Shown here in pieces: positions 3,796 through 5,343 of a stretch of 5,343 nt of DNA. How positions within the stretch are numbered: the stretch's first letter is position 1; the number at the start of each line of letters is the position of its first letter. The notes under the pieces were generated by a model. It saw only the letters and a list, made by a program, of their open reading frames with translations. It was not told the DNA's origin and did no database searches. Both the position numbers and the translations under genes were made by a program. This DNA is from Candidatus Bathyarchaeota archaeon (GTDB lineage: Archaea; Thermoproteota; Bathyarchaeia; Bathyarchaeales; Bathycorpusculaceae). The stretch lies in assembly GCA_018396615.1 (NCBI GenBank), contig JAGTQT010000015.1, forward strand, positions 21,005 through 26,347. Direction: 5' to 3'.

Positions 3796-5343
3796 AGTTT
3801 GTTCGAAAACGTGATGGAAGACTAGAACCGTTTGATCAGGAACGCATTACGAATGCGGTGTGGAAAGCTGCAAAAGCAGTTGGCGGAAAAGACCGCGAGA
3901 CAGCCAAGAGAATCAGCAACCAAGTTGTAGAAGAGCTTCGAAGACGGTTCGGCGAAGACGGCGTACCCACCGTGGAAGAGATTCAGGACATTGTTGAAAA
4001 AATGCTTATTGAGGAAGGACATGCACGAACGGCGAAGGCTTACATCCTCTACCGAAAACAGCACCAAGATATGCGCGAGCTTGCCGCGCTGTTAAGCGAC
4101 GCAGACATGGTTGACCAGTACTTGGATATCGAGGATTGGCGGGTGAAAGAAAACTCAAACATGAGCTTCTCGCTGCAGGGATTGAATAACTATCTCTCCT
4201 CAACGGTGATAGCGAAATACTGGATCACGCGGATTTATCCGCCAACCATTGCGGACGCACACTTCTCCGGAGACATGCACATCCACGATCTAGGAGTGCT
4301 AGGCCCGTACTGTGTCGGCTGGGATCTAAGAGACCTACTGTTGACAGGGTTCGGCGGAGTAGCCGGCAAGATTGAAAGCAAGCCAGCTAAGCACTTCAGA
4401 ACCGCCTTAGGGCACGTAGTGAACTTTTTCTATACACTTCAAGGCGAAGCTGCGGGAGCGCAAGCCTTCAGCAACTTTGACACATTACTAGCGCCTTTCA
4501 TAAGACGCGACGGGCTTGGCCAAAGAGAAGTGGCACAGGCGCTCCAAGAATTTTTCTTTAACATGAATGTGCCAACGCGGGTTGGCTTCCAGACGCCGTT
4601 TACGAATATCACCTTAGACTTGAAAGTTCCCGAGTTCATGAAAGAGGAGGCTGTTGCCTTAGGCGGCGAGCTGACAAGCGAGACTTATGGAGACATGCAG
4701 GCTGAGCTGGACATTTTCAACTTGGCTTTCACCGAGGTTATGAGTCAAGGCGACGCGAAGGGAAGAGTTTTCACGTTTCCCATCCCCACCTACAACATTA
4801 CTAAGGATTTCGACTGGGACTCTGTGGTAACTCAGCGGATTTTCGAGGTTACAGCCAAGTACGGCGTGCCCTATTTCTCGAATTTCATCAACAGCGACAT
4901 GAAGCCCGAAGACGTTAGAAGCATGTGCTGCAGGCTTAGAATAGATAACAGGGAGCTGCGCAAGAGAGGCGGAGGCTTTTTCGGAGCTAACCCGTTGACT
5001 GGCTCGATTGGCGTGGTTACGTTGAACATACCTAGGATCGGATTCCTATCTAAGGATGAGGACGAGTTTTTCCAGCGGCTCGAAACATTGATGGAGATTG
5101 CGCGCGACAGCTTGGAGATCAAGCGGAAAGCTTTGGAAAGCTTTACAGAAAACGGCTTGTACCCGTACTCGAGGCGTTATCTCCGCTTTGTTAGAGAAGG
5201 CTACGGCAAGTTCTGGAAGAACCACTTTTCAACCATTGGACTGGTTGGCTTGAACGAGGCGATACTGAACCTTCTGGGATGTATGATTTCGACCGATGAA
5301 GGCAAAAACTTCGCAGTCAGAGTTCTCACGTTCATGCGCGAGA
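3792..5343 (+). CDS. nrdD: Anaerobic (class III) ribonucleoside-triphosphate reductase NrdD, 3' end outside window
   Basis: An open frame of 517 codons running off the window; the family is usually about 700 residues, so the C-terminal glycyl-radical loop and zinc site are not visible. The enzyme reduces ribonucleoside triphosphates to dNTPs without oxygen, using a glycyl radical installed by the radical-SAM activase NrdG, whose gene may follow. Residues 1-92 form an ATP-cone (VRKRDGRLEPFDQERITNAVWKAAKAV to ARTAKAYILYRKQH) for allosteric control. The catalytic barrel follows: NSNMSFSLQGLNNYLSS (121-137), GDMHIHDLGVLGPYCVGWDLRDLL (160-184) with C174 as one active-site Cys, NFDTLLAPF (228-236), TFPIPTYNIT (328-337), SMCCRLRID with C379/C380, and GSIGVVTLNIPRIGF (404-418). 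The MCC motif resembles the Thermotoga/Neisseria bacilliformis class III group, reported to use thioredoxin-type reductants rather than formate. Start ATG overlaps the nrdR stop and has a GGAGGT site 6 nt upstream. Confidence 0.94.
   Translation, partial: MKFVRKRDGRLEPFDQERITNAVWKAAKAVGGKDRETAKRISNQVVEELRRRFGEDGVPTVEEIQDIVEKMLIEEGHARTAKAYILYRKQHQDMRELAALLSDADMVDQYLDIEDWRVKENSNMSFSLQGLNNYLSSTVIAKYWITRIYPPTIADAHFSGDMHIHDLGVLGPYCVGWDLRDLLLTGFGGVAGKIESKPAKHFRTALGHVVNFFYTLQGEAAGAQAFSNFDTLLAPFIRRDGLGQREVAQALQEFFFNMNVPTRVGFQTPFTNITLDLKVPEFMKEEAVALGGELTSETYGDMQAELDIFNLAFTEVMSQGDAKGRVFTFPIPTYNITKDFDWDSVVTQRIFEVTAKYGVPYFSNFINSDMKPEDVRSMCCRLRIDNRELRKRGGGFFGANPLTGSIGVVTLNIPRIGFLSKDEDEFFQRLETLMEIARDSLEIKRKALESFTENGLYPYSRRYLRFVREGYGKFWKNHFSTIGLVGLNEAILNLLGCMISTDEGKNFAVRVLTFMRE

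Noticed and set aside
3822..5122. Several 65-83-codon minus-strand frames opposite nrdD
   Set aside because: All lie within the clear nrdD reading frame and show no domain, RBS or start context of their own.
1..5343. Search for a defence system, mobile element, CRISPR array or att site
   Set aside because: No transposase, integrase, terminal repeats, regularly spaced repeats or defence-type domains are present; the window is ordinary chromosomal metabolism and regulation.

Overview
The window looks like chromosomal DNA of an anaerobic archaeon. The sequence evidence is: TATA/BRE-type promoter elements instead of bacterial -35/-10 boxes, an archaeal-style Lrp/AsnC-type regulator, a four-CBS protein fused to a ribosome-hibernation-like domain, and Shine-Dalgarno sites of the GGAGGT/GGTGA type. 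A class III (oxygen-sensitive) ribonucleotide reductase shows the capacity for anaerobic growth. A Bathyarchaeia-like or other mesophilic/moderately thermophilic lineage is my guess; the lineage cannot be fixed from this window alone.

Layout. Positions 2-1024 (+) encode an adenosine-deaminase-family hydrolase with an intact catalytic set but a changed substrate-binding position. It converges, with only 22 bp between the stop codons, on 1047-2177 (-), a protein with four CBS domains and a C-terminal S30AE/HPF-like domain that starts at TTG. A 250-bp divergent intergenic region (2178-2427) carries candidate promoters for both flanking genes and several dyads. Positions 2428-3012 (+) encode an Lrp/AsnC-like winged-helix regulator. 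A roughly 300-bp region (3013-3318) follows, which has no confident gene except a possible 24-codon ORF with a good ribosome binding site. It ends in a strong archaeal promoter carrying two copies of an NrdR-box-like sequence exactly 32 bp apart. Positions 3349-3795 (+) encode NrdR, and its stop overlaps the ATG of nrdD (3792 to beyond the window end), the anaerobic ribonucleoside-triphosphate reductase, of which 517 codons are present.

How the genes may work together. nrdR-nrdD is a clear translationally coupled two-gene unit: a nucleotide-sensing repressor and the enzyme that makes dNTPs, probably controlled by NrdR at its own promoter. Both proteins carry an ATP-cone. The CBS-HPF protein suggests adenine-nucleotide-sensing control of ribosome dormancy. 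The deaminase, the CBS protein and the RNR pair all touch purine-nucleotide status, but the first two are not in an operon with the RNR genes, so a common pathway is only inference. The best leads are the archaeal NrdR-box promoter, the CBS-HPF fusion and the altered deaminase pocket. I found no mobile element, CRISPR array, tRNA or rRNA.
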